Origin: JADKCZ01 sp963786945
GTDB taxonomy: Bacteria; Myxococcota; Myxococcia; Myxococcales; Anaeromyxobacteraceae
Direction of reading: 5' to 3'
Length of the DNA: 64,000 nucleotides
Assembly (NCBI GenBank): GCA_963786945.1
Contig: CAWBAO010000005.1
Coordinates: 124,001-188,000, forward strand
In this document: in pieces, positions 44,163 through 51,986 of the stretch
How the letters are laid out: each line of letters opens with the position of its first letter
Position numbering within the stretch: the stretch's first letter is position 1
Notes under the pieces: generated by a model
Database searches by the model: none
What the model saw: the letters and a program-made list of their open reading frames with translations, nothing else
What the model was told of the DNA's origin: nothing
Program-made: the position numbers and the translations under genes

Positions 44163-46100
44163 ATGGTGGTCGACACCAGGCGGCACGGCCACGGCGGGGA
44201 CGGAGCCAGCCGGGCCCCGGGGGAGCCGCTCCGGAGCCGGGAGGGGAGCGCCGACGCCGGGGTCCCGCGGCCCATGTCGGTCTTCTGGGAGCACCTCAAG
44301 CCGCAGGGCTGGCTCATCGCCCTCTCGCTGCTCCTGGCGGCCACCTGCCAGGCCCTCACCATGGGTGGCCTGGTCATCTTCGGCACCATCATCGATCGGA
44401 TCGTCGCCGCGCCGGGCGGCGGGAGCGCGTCCCAGCGCCTGGCCGGGGTGCTGCCCTGGGTGCTGCTCGCCGTCGGGATCGCGCTGCTGGCGCTGGTCGC
44501 CAAGGCCTTCCAGGAGTACGCCACCCGGCTCGCCGTCCAGCGCTTCGGAGTTCACGTTTTCAACCAGGGGCTGCAGCGCACCTTGCGGCTCGAGTTCGAG
44601 GAGTTCGAGGAGCAGCGGAGCGGCGAGACCCTGTCGATCCTGATGAAGGTCCGGTCCGACACCCAGCAGTTCGTGAGCTCCAGCATCAACATCCTGTTCT
44701 CTTCGCTGGTGGGCACCGGCTTCCTCGCCTGGTACGCCTACTCACGCAGCTGGCTCCTCATCCCGGTCTTCGTCATCGGGGTGCTGGTCCTGGGCTCGCT
44801 CACCGGGCTGCTGAGCCGGAGGATCAAGACCATCCAGCGGACCATCAACCGGCGCGCCAACCAGCTGTCGGGCTCGATCACCGAGTCCCTGCGCAACGTC
44901 GAGCTGGTGCGGAGCCTGGGGCTGACGTTCCAGGAGATCGCCCGGCTCCGGGGCTTCACCGAGGGCATCTACGAGCTCGAGATGGCCAAGACCAGGCAGG
45001 TCCGGACCCTCTCCTCCCTGCAGGGCGCCACCATCACCCTCCTGAAGCACGCCATCCTCTTCATCCTGCTGTGGCTGATCCTGGACGGGGTGCTGACCAC
45101 CGGCGAGCTGGTCACCATGCAGCTGGTCTCGGCGTCGCTGTTCGGGCCGCTCCAGGACCTGGGCAACGTGATCCTCGGCTACCGGGAGGTCGAGGCCTCC
45201 ATCGCCGCGTTCGCGGCGCTGATGCGCCAGCCCATCGAGCGGCGGCCGGAGGACGCCCTCGAGCTCGGCCCCCTCGAGCGCCTGCAGTTCGAGGAGGTGG
45301 TCTTCCGGCACCGGACCGGGCGCGACAACGCCATCGACGGCATCTCGTTCGAGGCCCAGGCCGGCGAGACCATCGCCTTCGTCGGGCCCTCGGGCTCGGG
45401 CAAGTCGACCCTGGTCAAGCTGCTGGTCGGGCTCTACCGGCCGGCCAGCGGGGTGATCCGCTTCAACGGCCAGCCGGCGGACTCCATCCGCTTCAACCCG
45501 CTGCGCCGCCAGATGGGCTTCGTCTCCCAGGACACGCAGCTCTTCGCCGGGACCATCCGCGAGAACCTTCTCTTCGTGGTCCCGGAGGCGACCGACGCCG
45601 ACCTCGTCGACGCCCTGGATCGCGCCGCCTGCTCCGGGCTGCTGGCCCGGTCGTCGCACGGGCTCGACACCCGCCTCGGCGAGGGCGGGATGAAGCTCTC
45701 CGGCGGCGAGAAGCAGCGGATCTCGATCGCCCGCGCCCTGCTCAGGCGCCCTCGCCTGCTCCTGTTCGACGAGGCCACCTCGTCGCTGGACTCGCTGACC
45801 GAGGAGGAGATCACCAGCACCATCCGGGAGGTGTCCTCGGCGCGCGAGCAGATCACCATCCTCATCGCCCACCGGCTGTCGACCATCATGCACGCCGGCA
45901 CCATCCACGTCCTCGAGAAGGGCCGGATCGTCGAGTCGGGGACCCACCAGCAGCTGCTCCAGGGCCAGGGCCTGTACTCGGCGATGTGGCGCCAGCAGGT
46001 GGGGGAGCGGAGGCACCCGCCTCCGGAGCCGGCCGCGGAGGCGCCGCACGCCGTCGAACCCTCCTCGCTGGAGCCGGAGACGGCGGAGCTGCCGGGCTGA
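44163..46100 (+). CDS. ABC exporter, fused permease and ATPase
   Basis: This is a 645-residue half-transporter. A six-helix exporter domain (about 45-345) precedes an ATPase domain (about 375-605). Visible are Walker A GPSGSGKST, the Q-loop VSQDTQLF, the signature LSGGEKQR, Walker B LLLFDEATSSLD and the switch His in IAHRL. It works as a dimer and could export lipids, peptides or drugs. GGAGGCG precedes the ATG. A gap of about 90 bases follows the DUF2490 gene, so it may share the operon promoter or have its own. It is the last gene in this direction. Confidence 0.9.
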   Translation: MVVDTRRHGHGGDGASRAPGEPLRSREGSADAGVPRPMSVFWEHLKPQGWLIALSLLLAATCQALTMGGLVIFGTIIDRIVAAPGGGSASQRLAGVLPWVLLAVGIALLALVAKAFQEYATRLAVQRFGVHVFNQGLQRTLRLEFEEFEEQRSGETLSILMKVRSDTQQFVSSSINILFSSLVGTGFLAWYAYSRSWLLIPVFVIGVLVLGSLTGLLSRRIKTIQRTINRRANQLSGSITESLRNVELVRSLGLTFQEIARLRGFTEGIYELEMAKTRQVRTLSSLQGATITLLKHAILFILLWLILDGVLTTGELVTMQLVSASLFGPLQDLGNVILGYREVEASIAAFAALMRQPIERRPEDALELGPLERLQFEEVVFRHRTGRDNAIDGISFEAQAGETIAFVGPSGSGKSTLVKLLVGLYRPASGVIRFNGQPADSIRFNPLRRQMGFVSQDTQLFAGTIRENLLFVVPEATDADLVDALDRAACSGLLARSSHGLDTRLGEGGMKLSGGEKQRISIARALLRRPRLLLFDEATSSLDSLTEEEITSTIREVSSAREQITILIAHRLSTIMHAGTIHVLEKGRIVESGTHQQLLQGQGLYSAMWRQQVGERRHPPPEPAAEAPHAVEPSSLEPETAELPG

Positions 46101-46174
46101 GTCCCGGGACGCCCGCGTCCGCCGCGACCCTGCGCCGGCCCGACGCCGCGCCGTGAGGCCTCCGACGCCCTCCC

Positions 46175-46651
46175 TCACCTCGGTAGCACGGCGACCAGCG
46201 CCTCGAGCTGGTCCATCGTCTCGGGCGTCCCGTCGGTCGACCCGGAGGCGAGGGCGGCGTCGAGCGCCTCCTTCGACGGGTGGAGATCGCTCATGGTGAC
46301 CAGCGTCTTGCCGTCGCGCTCCTCGAGCGTGACCGTGGTGATGGCGGCGGCGGCCTCGCCGCCCTCGTCGTTGGTCCAGGAGAGGCGCGAGCAGGGCGTG
46401 ACCTCGAGGTACCTCCCGAAGAACGCCATGGTCTGCCCGCCGAAGCCGAACTCGAGGCGGTAGCTCCCCCCGACGCGGACGTCCATCTCGCAGGAGAGGA
46501 GGGAGATGGGCGCCGACTTCGGCACCCACCACCTCCTGAAGAGCTCGGGCCGGGTCCACGCCTCCCAGACGAGGCGCTGCGGGCCGTCGATCGTGCGCGT
46601 GACGACGAGCTCCCGCTCGGACTTTCGCTCCACCGTGGTCGAGTTCTTCAC
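46175..46651 (-). CDS. SRPBCC (AHSA1-type) protein
   Basis: This is a 158-residue START/AHA1-like domain protein. VTRTIDGPQRLVWEAWTRPELFRRWWVP is the family signature, followed by DVRVGGSYRLEF and RLSWTNDE. These proteins bind hydrophobic small ligands; the role is unknown. Its ATG overlaps the stop of the ArsR-type regulator by 4 bases, the conserved arrangement in which the regulator controls both genes. Confidence 0.9.
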   Translation of the reverse strand: MKNSTTVERKSERELVVTRTIDGPQRLVWEAWTRPELFRRWWVPKSAPISLLSCEMDVRVGGSYRLEFGFGGQTMAFFGRYLEVTPCSRLSWTNDEGGEAAAAITTVTLEERDGKTLVTMSDLHPSKEALDAALASGSTDGTPETMDQLEALVAVLPR

Positions 46652-46995
46652 TTGGCACGCTCCTTCCGCGTGAGCTCCTGGACGACCGCCTCCAGCGCAT
46701 CGAACCGCTCGGCCCAGCGCTGGCGGTAGCCCTCGAGCCAGGCCGTCTCCTCCTCCAGCTGGCGGGGCCCGAGCTTGCAGGTGCGCACGCGGCCGATCTT
46801 CTTGGTGGTCACCAGCCCGGCCTGCTCCAGGACGCCGACGTGCTTCTTCATGCCCGTCAGCGTCATCTGGAACTTCTCGGCGAGGTCCGTGATCGAGGCG
46901 TCGGCGCGGCCGAGCTGCAGGAGCACGCCGCGCCGGGTGGCGTCGGAGAGCGCGGCGAACGAGGCGTCGAGGGGGTTGCGTGAAAGCTGAACCAT
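46648..46995 (-). CDS. ArsR-family winged-helix repressor
   Basis: This is a 115-residue helix-turn-helix protein. SDATRRGVLLQLGRADASITDLAEKFQMTLTGMKKHVGVLEQAGLV is the winged-helix core; the metal-binding CxC of ArsR/SmtB is absent. It belongs to the group paired with SRPBCC proteins, such as mycobacterial Rv2034. TATACT lies 7 nt before the ATG with no Shine-Dalgarno sequence, so the mRNA is probably leaderless. An 18-bp palindrome covers the start codon, predicting self-repression. Confidence 0.9.
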   Translation of the reverse strand: MVQLSRNPLDASFAALSDATRRGVLLQLGRADASITDLAEKFQMTLTGMKKHVGVLEQAGLVTTKKIGRVRTCKLGPRQLEEETAWLEGYRQRWAERFDALEAVVQELTRKERAK

Positions 46996-47008
46996 GTGGT
47001 TCAGTATA
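46987..47008 (-). promoter_or_regulatory. Palindromic operator and TATACT box over the arsR-type start
   Basis: CTGAACCA (46987-46994), TG, TGGTTCAG (46997-47004) is a near-perfect palindrome spanning the ATG at 46995. TATACT (47003-47008 on this strand) abuts it. Bound repressor would block both the promoter and the start codon. Confidence 0.7.
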
Positions 47009-47182
47009 TAGCCACCCGGTCGGCGAGGCGCAAGGGCCCGCGTGAAGGTAACGCCTTGAAGCGCATCGTGCGCCTCACTGGCGCTGAGAGCGCTTGGCTC
47101 CTGGGTCAGCCGGAGTGGTGACTACCTTGCACACGGCACGGCGACCGCTCTTGCCGTCGGCTGAGCCTGGGTCTCGGCGTCG

Positions 47183-47761
47183 TCAGCGGGCTGGCCGATA
47201 GTGCAGGTGAACGACGCCTCCGAGGCGACGCTCACCCGCGAGCTCCAGCGGAATGCGGAGGTCTGGCGGCAGCCAGGGCTTGCCCCCGCCGATGATGATC
47301 GGGTTGACGAACGTGTGGAGCTCGTCGACGAGGTTCGCGGCGAGCATCTGCGCCGCGAGGTGTGGGCCACCGACGGTGAGGTCGCGTTCGCTCGTCGCCT
47401 TGAGCCGGCGGAGCTGGTCGGAATCGAAGGCGCGTTCGATGCGCGTGCGTGGGGTCGACGCGCGGGGCAGCGTCTTCGAGAACACGATCTTGTCTGCGGC
47501 TCGCCAGAGCTCGGCGAATCCGCGTTCGAGCTCGAGCAGGCCCGGCGTGAACGCGGGCCCACCCGGGTTGACATGGGCAGTGTCCCAGACGGCCATCGTC
47601 TCGTACATGCGGCGGCCGTAGAGGTAGGTGCCGACCGGGCGTATGAGCTCGGTGATGGCCCCGAAGACCTCCGCTGTCGGAGTGGTCCAATCGAAGTTCC
47701 CGTCGCGGTCGGAGATGTAGCCATCGAGCGTCGTGTTCATCACGTAGATCAGCTTGGCCAT
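47183..47761 (-). CDS. Dihydrofolate-reductase-like (RibD C-terminal type) protein
   Basis: This is a 192-residue protein of the DHFR/RibD C-terminal fold. It begins KLIYVMNTTLDGYISDRDGNFDW, and TYLYGRRMYETM and LTVGGPHLAAQML are typical of the family's cofactor-binding parts. Most such proteins are NADPH-dependent reductases of unknown substrate and not true folate enzymes. The start at 47761 is chosen because homology begins there, although the frame is open upstream to 47920 across the tmRNA terminator. It follows tmRNA on the same strand. The 187 bases between it and the ArsR gene show no gene. Confidence 0.88.
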   Translation of the reverse strand: MAKLIYVMNTTLDGYISDRDGNFDWTTPTAEVFGAITELIRPVGTYLYGRRMYETMAVWDTAHVNPGGPAFTPGLLELERGFAELWRAADKIVFSKTLPRASTPRTRIERAFDSDQLRRLKATSERDLTVGGPHLAAQMLAANLVDELHTFVNPIIIGGGKPWLPPDLRIPLELAGERRLGGVVHLHYRPAR

Positions 47762-47903
47762 GACGTGCTCTATCGAGGCGCCTTCGACAGCACTCCCGAT
47801 TTCAACCAAAGCCGCCCCACCTGGGGCGCTCGTCAGACTCGCGGAAGCGGCCGGGAGGACAGGGTTGGTAGCAGGGCCTTTCCACCAACTTACTACCAGA
47901 ACG

Positions 47904-47930
47904 AAAAAGCCCCCGAACATCGGGGGCTTT
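47904..47930 (-). terminator. Intrinsic terminator of tmRNA
   Basis: On the minus strand AAAGCCCCCGA pairs with TCGGGGGCTTT around a 3-nt loop, followed by a T run (five T in all). It begins about 5 nt after the end of mature tmRNA. Confidence 0.9.
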
Positions 47931-47933
47931 CAA

Positions 47934-48282
<349 letters not shown>

Positions 48283-48307
48283 ATGACGAACTGCGGAACC
48301 TCATAAC

Positions 48308-48335
48308 AACATATGGCCGCGAATGACATCGTCAA
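48308..48335 (-). promoter_or_regulatory. Sigma-70-type promoter of tmRNA
   Basis: On the minus strand TTGACG (48330-48335) and TATGTT (48308-48313) are 16 bp apart, and the -10 lies about 25 bp before the tmRNA 5' end. The short leader would be removed by RNase P. It is one of the clearest -35/-10 pairs in the window. Confidence 0.65.
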
Positions 48336-48392
48336 GCCGCGCCCCTGCCACCGATGGGCGAACGGGAACGCGTGCGCCGAAATGGGCGCCTG

Positions 48393-48839
48393 CTACTGGG
48401 CCAGGTAGGGGGCCAGCCAGGAGAGCGCCATCTCCACCGCCTCCGGCAGCGCCGCCTCGGCCTCCGGCGAGAGCCGCTCCACGAAGGAGAAGTCCTTGCC
48501 GCCCACCGTGACCAGCAGCCCCTGCGGGGCCTGGCCGTAGGTGGTGCGCGCCAGCCCGAGGATCTCCTCCGGCGTCAGCGCGTGGAGCAGCGCCGCCCGC
48601 GGCGCCCGCGACGTGACCTGGTTGGCGTGGACCTCGCCGGGCGCTCCGGAGACCGCCGCGTCGAGGAAGACCACCGCGTCGGCGCGGGCCGTCAGCTCGG
48701 CGTGCTCGGGCAGGAGCTGGACCGCCTCCACCACCTGGTGGGAGCCGGGCGGCAGCCGGGCGACCAGCGCGCGGCCGGTCGCCAGGCCGACGCCATCGTC
48801 ACCGCGGGAGCCGTTGCCGAGCGCGAGCAGCAGGATCAC
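48393..48839 (-). CDS. Hydrogenase-type maturation endopeptidase (HycI/HoxW family)
   Basis: This is a 148-residue protein of the peptidase M52 family, which cleaves the C-terminus of [NiFe]-hydrogenase large subunits after nickel insertion. It begins ILLLALGNGSRGDDGVGL, with the GNxxxxDDGVG signature and the nickel-sensing Asp. VVFLDAAVSG supplies the second conserved Asp. The His of a typical member may be among LLHAL. GAGGTG precedes the GTG start. No hydrogenase structural genes are in the window. It is possible that it serves a hydrogenase encoded elsewhere. Confidence 0.82.
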   Translation of the reverse strand: MILLLALGNGSRGDDGVGLATGRALVARLPPGSHQVVEAVQLLPEHAELTARADAVVFLDAAVSGAPGEVHANQVTSRAPRAALLHALTPEEILGLARTTYGQAPQGLLVTVGGKDFSFVERLSPEAEAALPEAVEMALSWLAPYLAQ

Positions 48840-48939
48840 GTGTCACCTCGCGGCGGAGCCGATCGCACCCTCTCCCCGACGAGCGGCGCCGCCGCCCCGC
48901 ATCCTAGCAGCCGCCACCGGCGAACAGGAGGGGAAGGGC

Positions 48940-50535
48940 TCACCGCCAGGCCCCCGGCCGGGCATAGACCAGCACCAGCGCCACCTCGTCGAGGAACAGG
49001 CCGCTGGCCGGCCGGTCGGTGCCGAAGGCCGTCCAGGTCTCCAGCTCCGCCTCGCCCGTCCCGTCGCGGGCCACCACGGCCAGGTCGGCCTCATCCACGC
49101 CGGCGGCGTCGACGAGATCGGCACGGATCAGCCCGGCTTGCCGGTAGCGCTGCACGGCCCACGGGGCGGCGCCGATCCAGAGGACCCGAGCGCCCGGTAC
49201 GGCGTGCCGCCCGAGGTCGTCCAGCACGCCGCGGACCGCCTCCCCGCCGTCCTGCCGCGGCCACCCCCGCCACGCCGCGCCGGGGGCGCCGCCGAGCGGC
49301 TCGCCCCACGTCGAGGCACCGAGCGGGAAGGTGTCGGCCGCGGCCCGCAGCCCGGGGTAGACGAGGGAGAGCGCGAGGAGGCTGCTCACCGCCAGCTTCC
49401 GGGAGGGCCAGGCCAGCTCGGCCAGCGCCGGCAGGGCCCGGGCGCCGAGCAGCGCCAGCGGCGCCAGTCCCTGGACCAGCGGCGAGAGCCCCGGGAGCCG
49501 CGGCGCCAGGCCCACGGCCGCCAGCAGGAGCGGGAGCAGCCCGGCCAGGAGCCAGAGCGTCTCCCGGGCCGACACCTCGCCGTCGTGGCGGCGCAGGGCC
49601 CGCACCAGGCGCAGCGCGGCGAGGCCCGCGCCGAGCGCCAGCAAGGCGACGGCTGGCGCCGGCGTGGCCGCCAGCAGGAGCACGACCGGGTTGACGGCCG
49701 GCGCAGGCTGGCCCCAGCCGACCGCGGCGAGCAGTGGGCCAAGGCTGCGGAGCGGGGCGCTCCAGGCGCCAGGCCAGCAGGCCAGCACCGTCGCCGGGAT
49801 GAGCAGCAGGGCCGCGCCGACGGCGGTGGGGATCCGCCGCAGTCGCGCGCCCCAGTCGACGGTCGGGCTGGGGGCGGGGCCATCGTGGCGGGCCAGCCAG
49901 GCCAGGTGAAAGCGCCCCAGGCCCCAGTGAAGGGCCAGCACCAGCCAGATCGAGGCGAGGTCCGGCCGGACCGCCGCGCCCGCTGCGCCGAGGCCGGCGC
50001 TCCAGAGCCCGGCATGGGCCCGGCCCAGCGGGGTGGGGCTGGCCAGCGATTGCGAGTAGGCCTGCACCGCGGCGAACCAGAGCAGGGCGCCGAGCAGGTC
50101 CGGCGTCACCATCCACGCGAACGGGATGGTCCGCGGCGTGAACCAGAAGGCCGCCGGGGCCAGCAGCGCCACCGGGACCCCGCCCAGCGCGAAGCCGGCC
50201 AGCGCCAGGGCGGCGGCCAGCAGGCCGGCTGCCAGCGCGGCCCCCAGCCGCAGCCCGCGGATGGGGCCGAGCCCGAGCCGCTCCCCGCCGGCGCCCGCGA
50301 AGCCGTGGAAGGTCTCGGCCAGCAGCGGCCGGCCACGCTGGTTCGAGAGCTCGGCCAGCCCGGCAGCGCTGGCGGCGGGCTGGCGCGGCGCACTCACCAC
50401 CCACCCGGCGGTGCGGATCCCGGCCGACATGGTGGCGGCCTCGGCGCTGGACAGGCCCGGGGCGCCGGCCAGCGCCAGCGCCGCCACGAAGGCCACGGCC
50501 CCCCAGCCGAGGGCGATGCGGGCGCGCCAGCTCAT
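48940..50535 (-). CDS. Multi-pass membrane protein, unknown (glycosyltransferase-like topology)
   Basis: This is a 531-residue, Leu/Ala-rich protein with about ten hydrophobic segments and a hydrophilic C-terminal part of about 120 residues. The layout resembles GT-C-type membrane glycosyltransferases of the ArnT/PMT kind: first luminal loop with acidic residues, then many helices. No DxD/ExD motif is clear, so the assignment is weak. ATG 50535 overlaps the stop of the upstream gene by 4 bases, so the pair is cotranslated. The frame is open much further upstream but runs over the neighbouring gene. Confidence 0.6.
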   Translation of the reverse strand: MSWRARIALGWGAVAFVAALALAGAPGLSSAEAATMSAGIRTAGWVVSAPRQPAASAAGLAELSNQRGRPLLAETFHGFAGAGGERLGLGPIRGLRLGAALAAGLLAAALALAGFALGGVPVALLAPAAFWFTPRTIPFAWMVTPDLLGALLWFAAVQAYSQSLASPTPLGRAHAGLWSAGLGAAGAAVRPDLASIWLVLALHWGLGRFHLAWLARHDGPAPSPTVDWGARLRRIPTAVGAALLLIPATVLACWPGAWSAPLRSLGPLLAAVGWGQPAPAVNPVVLLLAATPAPAVALLALGAGLAALRLVRALRRHDGEVSARETLWLLAGLLPLLLAAVGLAPRLPGLSPLVQGLAPLALLGARALPALAELAWPSRKLAVSSLLALSLVYPGLRAAADTFPLGASTWGEPLGGAPGAAWRGWPRQDGGEAVRGVLDDLGRHAVPGARVLWIGAAPWAVQRYRQAGLIRADLVDAAGVDEADLAVVARDGTGEAELETWTAFGTDRPASGLFLDEVALVLVYARPGAWR

Positions 50536-51431
50536 GGCAGCACCAGCGCCTCCAGGCAGAGGGCGCCGCCGGCCGGGACCTCGGCCTCGACCGTCACGGA
50601 TCGTGAAGTATGGGCCAGGCTCATGGTGTCGATGCGGAACGGCTGCCAGCCGGCGCCTGGCGTCACCACGACCGGGACGGGCGGCCCATCGTCGACCTGG
50701 ACCAGCAGGCGGCCCGGGCCGGCCGTGGCTGGCGGCAGCAAGGCCACATGGCCGGCCAGCGCGTCGCCCAGGGTGAGGCCCGGCACCGTGAGGCGCGCCG
50801 GGGCGCCCGGCCGCGGGGGCAGCTCCAGGCAGCGGCGGGCCACCCCCTGGATGGTGCGCCAGCGGGCCGGCGACCCGCTCCGCTCGGCCAGCGAGGCCAG
50901 CGGGAGCACCGGCGCGGCCAGGTCGAGCCGCGTCACCCGCAGCCGCCCCAGCTGCTGGGTGTCGGCCGAGGCCGTCCGGCCCGCCAGCGGGGGCGCCTTG
51001 CCCAGGGTGGTGACGCCGCTCGCCGCCACCAGCCAGACCCGGCGGACGCCGGGCAGCCACTCGGCCTCGAGGGCGCTGGTGGCCAGCACCGGCAGGCGCG
51101 CCGGCACCGCCAGGCGAGCCCGATCCAGCCATGGCGGCAGGATGGCCACCAGGTCGCCAGGCCGGGCGTCGCGCTCCAGCAGCGCCGTCAGGGCGCGCCA
51201 GTCGAGCGGGGAGGGGAGCCGCCCCGTGAGCCGCGCCCGGGCGTCGAGCGAGGCGAGGCCGAGGGCGACCAGCGTGACGACGAGCAGCTGGGCCGTGAGC
51301 CGGCCACTGGCCGGGCGCCGCGCCCAGGCCCGGCGCAGCCAGCCGTGCCCGCTCGCCCTGGCGCCGCGCAGCTGCGCGATCAGGTCGTCGCGCAGGTGGG
51401 CCATCAGGCGGGCGAGGAGGCGAGCCGCCAC
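50532..51431 (-). CDS. Membrane-anchored protein, unknown function
   Basis: This is a 299-residue protein with one hydrophobic segment near residues 45-62 (AQLLVVTLVALGLASL) and a beta-rich C-terminal domain, probably outside the inner membrane. The short stretch DRARLAVPARLPVLATSALEAEWLPG and the rest match no family I know. It is coupled by ATGA overlap to the multi-pass protein, and the two probably work together. It ends 12 bases before the carG region on the same strand, but a separate start is likely. Confidence 0.6.
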   Translation of the reverse strand: MAARLLARLMAHLRDDLIAQLRGARASGHGWLRRAWARRPASGRLTAQLLVVTLVALGLASLDARARLTGRLPSPLDWRALTALLERDARPGDLVAILPPWLDRARLAVPARLPVLATSALEAEWLPGVRRVWLVAASGVTTLGKAPPLAGRTASADTQQLGRLRVTRLDLAAPVLPLASLAERSGSPARWRTIQGVARRCLELPPRPGAPARLTVPGLTLGDALAGHVALLPPATAGPGRLLVQVDDGPPVPVVVTPGAGWQPFRIDTMSLAHTSRSVTVEAEVPAGGALCLEALVLP

Positions 51432-51442
51432 GGGTCAGGGCA

Positions 51443-51986
51443 CTAGGTCTTGGCGAGCCGGATCTTCCGCTCGCTCTTCTCGCGGCAGAAGGTGCAGAGG
51501 CCGGAGTCGGGCGTCGGCCCGAGGTGCGGCGACCAGGACGGGTGCATGGCGCACCGGGCGTCGTAGCAGTGGTGGAGGTCCCAGAGGTGGCCGATGACGT
51601 GGACCGCCTCGCGCGCCAGCCGGCGGCGCCAGGCCTCGATCGACGCCTCGGTCACGCCGCGCGCCGGGAGCCGGTCGAGCGAGATGAGGCCCCGGTCACC
51701 GCCGTAGCGGGCGAATCCCCAGCAGGGCGGATCGCCCAGCGGGCCCGCGGCCAGCGTCAACGGCGCGCCGGTGATGAAGAGCACCTTGTCGTCGGCCACG
51801 GCGCGGACCGGCCCGGCGGCCGCGAGCAGCTCCTCGGCGTCCCAGGAGCCGTCCTTGGCGCCGCCCCTGGGGCAGCGGGAGCTCCCCGACGTGCTCGGTG
51901 CCCAGGCCGAAGGTGGCGCGCAGCGTCTTCACCAGCGCCAGGGTGTCGGTCGGATCGAGCGGGGTGAGGGTGGCGAGCCTGATCAC
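51443..51986 (-). pseudogene. carG: CarG-like zinc protein (archaemetzincin-type site), frameshifted
   Basis: Two frames make one protein of about 180 residues. The first (GTG 51986) gives MIRLATLTPLDPTDTLALV to LPLPQG. The second gives AKDGSWDAEELLAAAG, DDKVLFITGAPL and the C-terminal zinc motif HVIGHLWDLHHCYDARCAM with LCTFC. They join if one base is removed from the four-C run at 51864-51867. The motif has the His/Cys ligands of archaemetzincins, but Val replaces the catalytic Glu of HExxH, as expected for the non-proteolytic CarG, the partner of CarD in myxobacteria. The start overlaps the carD stop (GTGA). Without the frameshift it would be a normal gene. Confidence 0.8.

Noticed and set aside
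41835..44555. A 906-residue frame antisense to the DUF1254 and DUF2490 genes
   Set aside because: It crosses three real genes on the other strand, with shadow-type composition.
47762..47920. N-terminal extension of the DHFR-like protein to 47920
   Set aside because: It would cross the tmRNA terminator and has no family residues; homology begins at 47761.
48393..48839. Possible hydrogenase gene cluster
   Set aside because: Only the maturation protease is present; the neighbours are tmRNA and unrelated membrane proteins.
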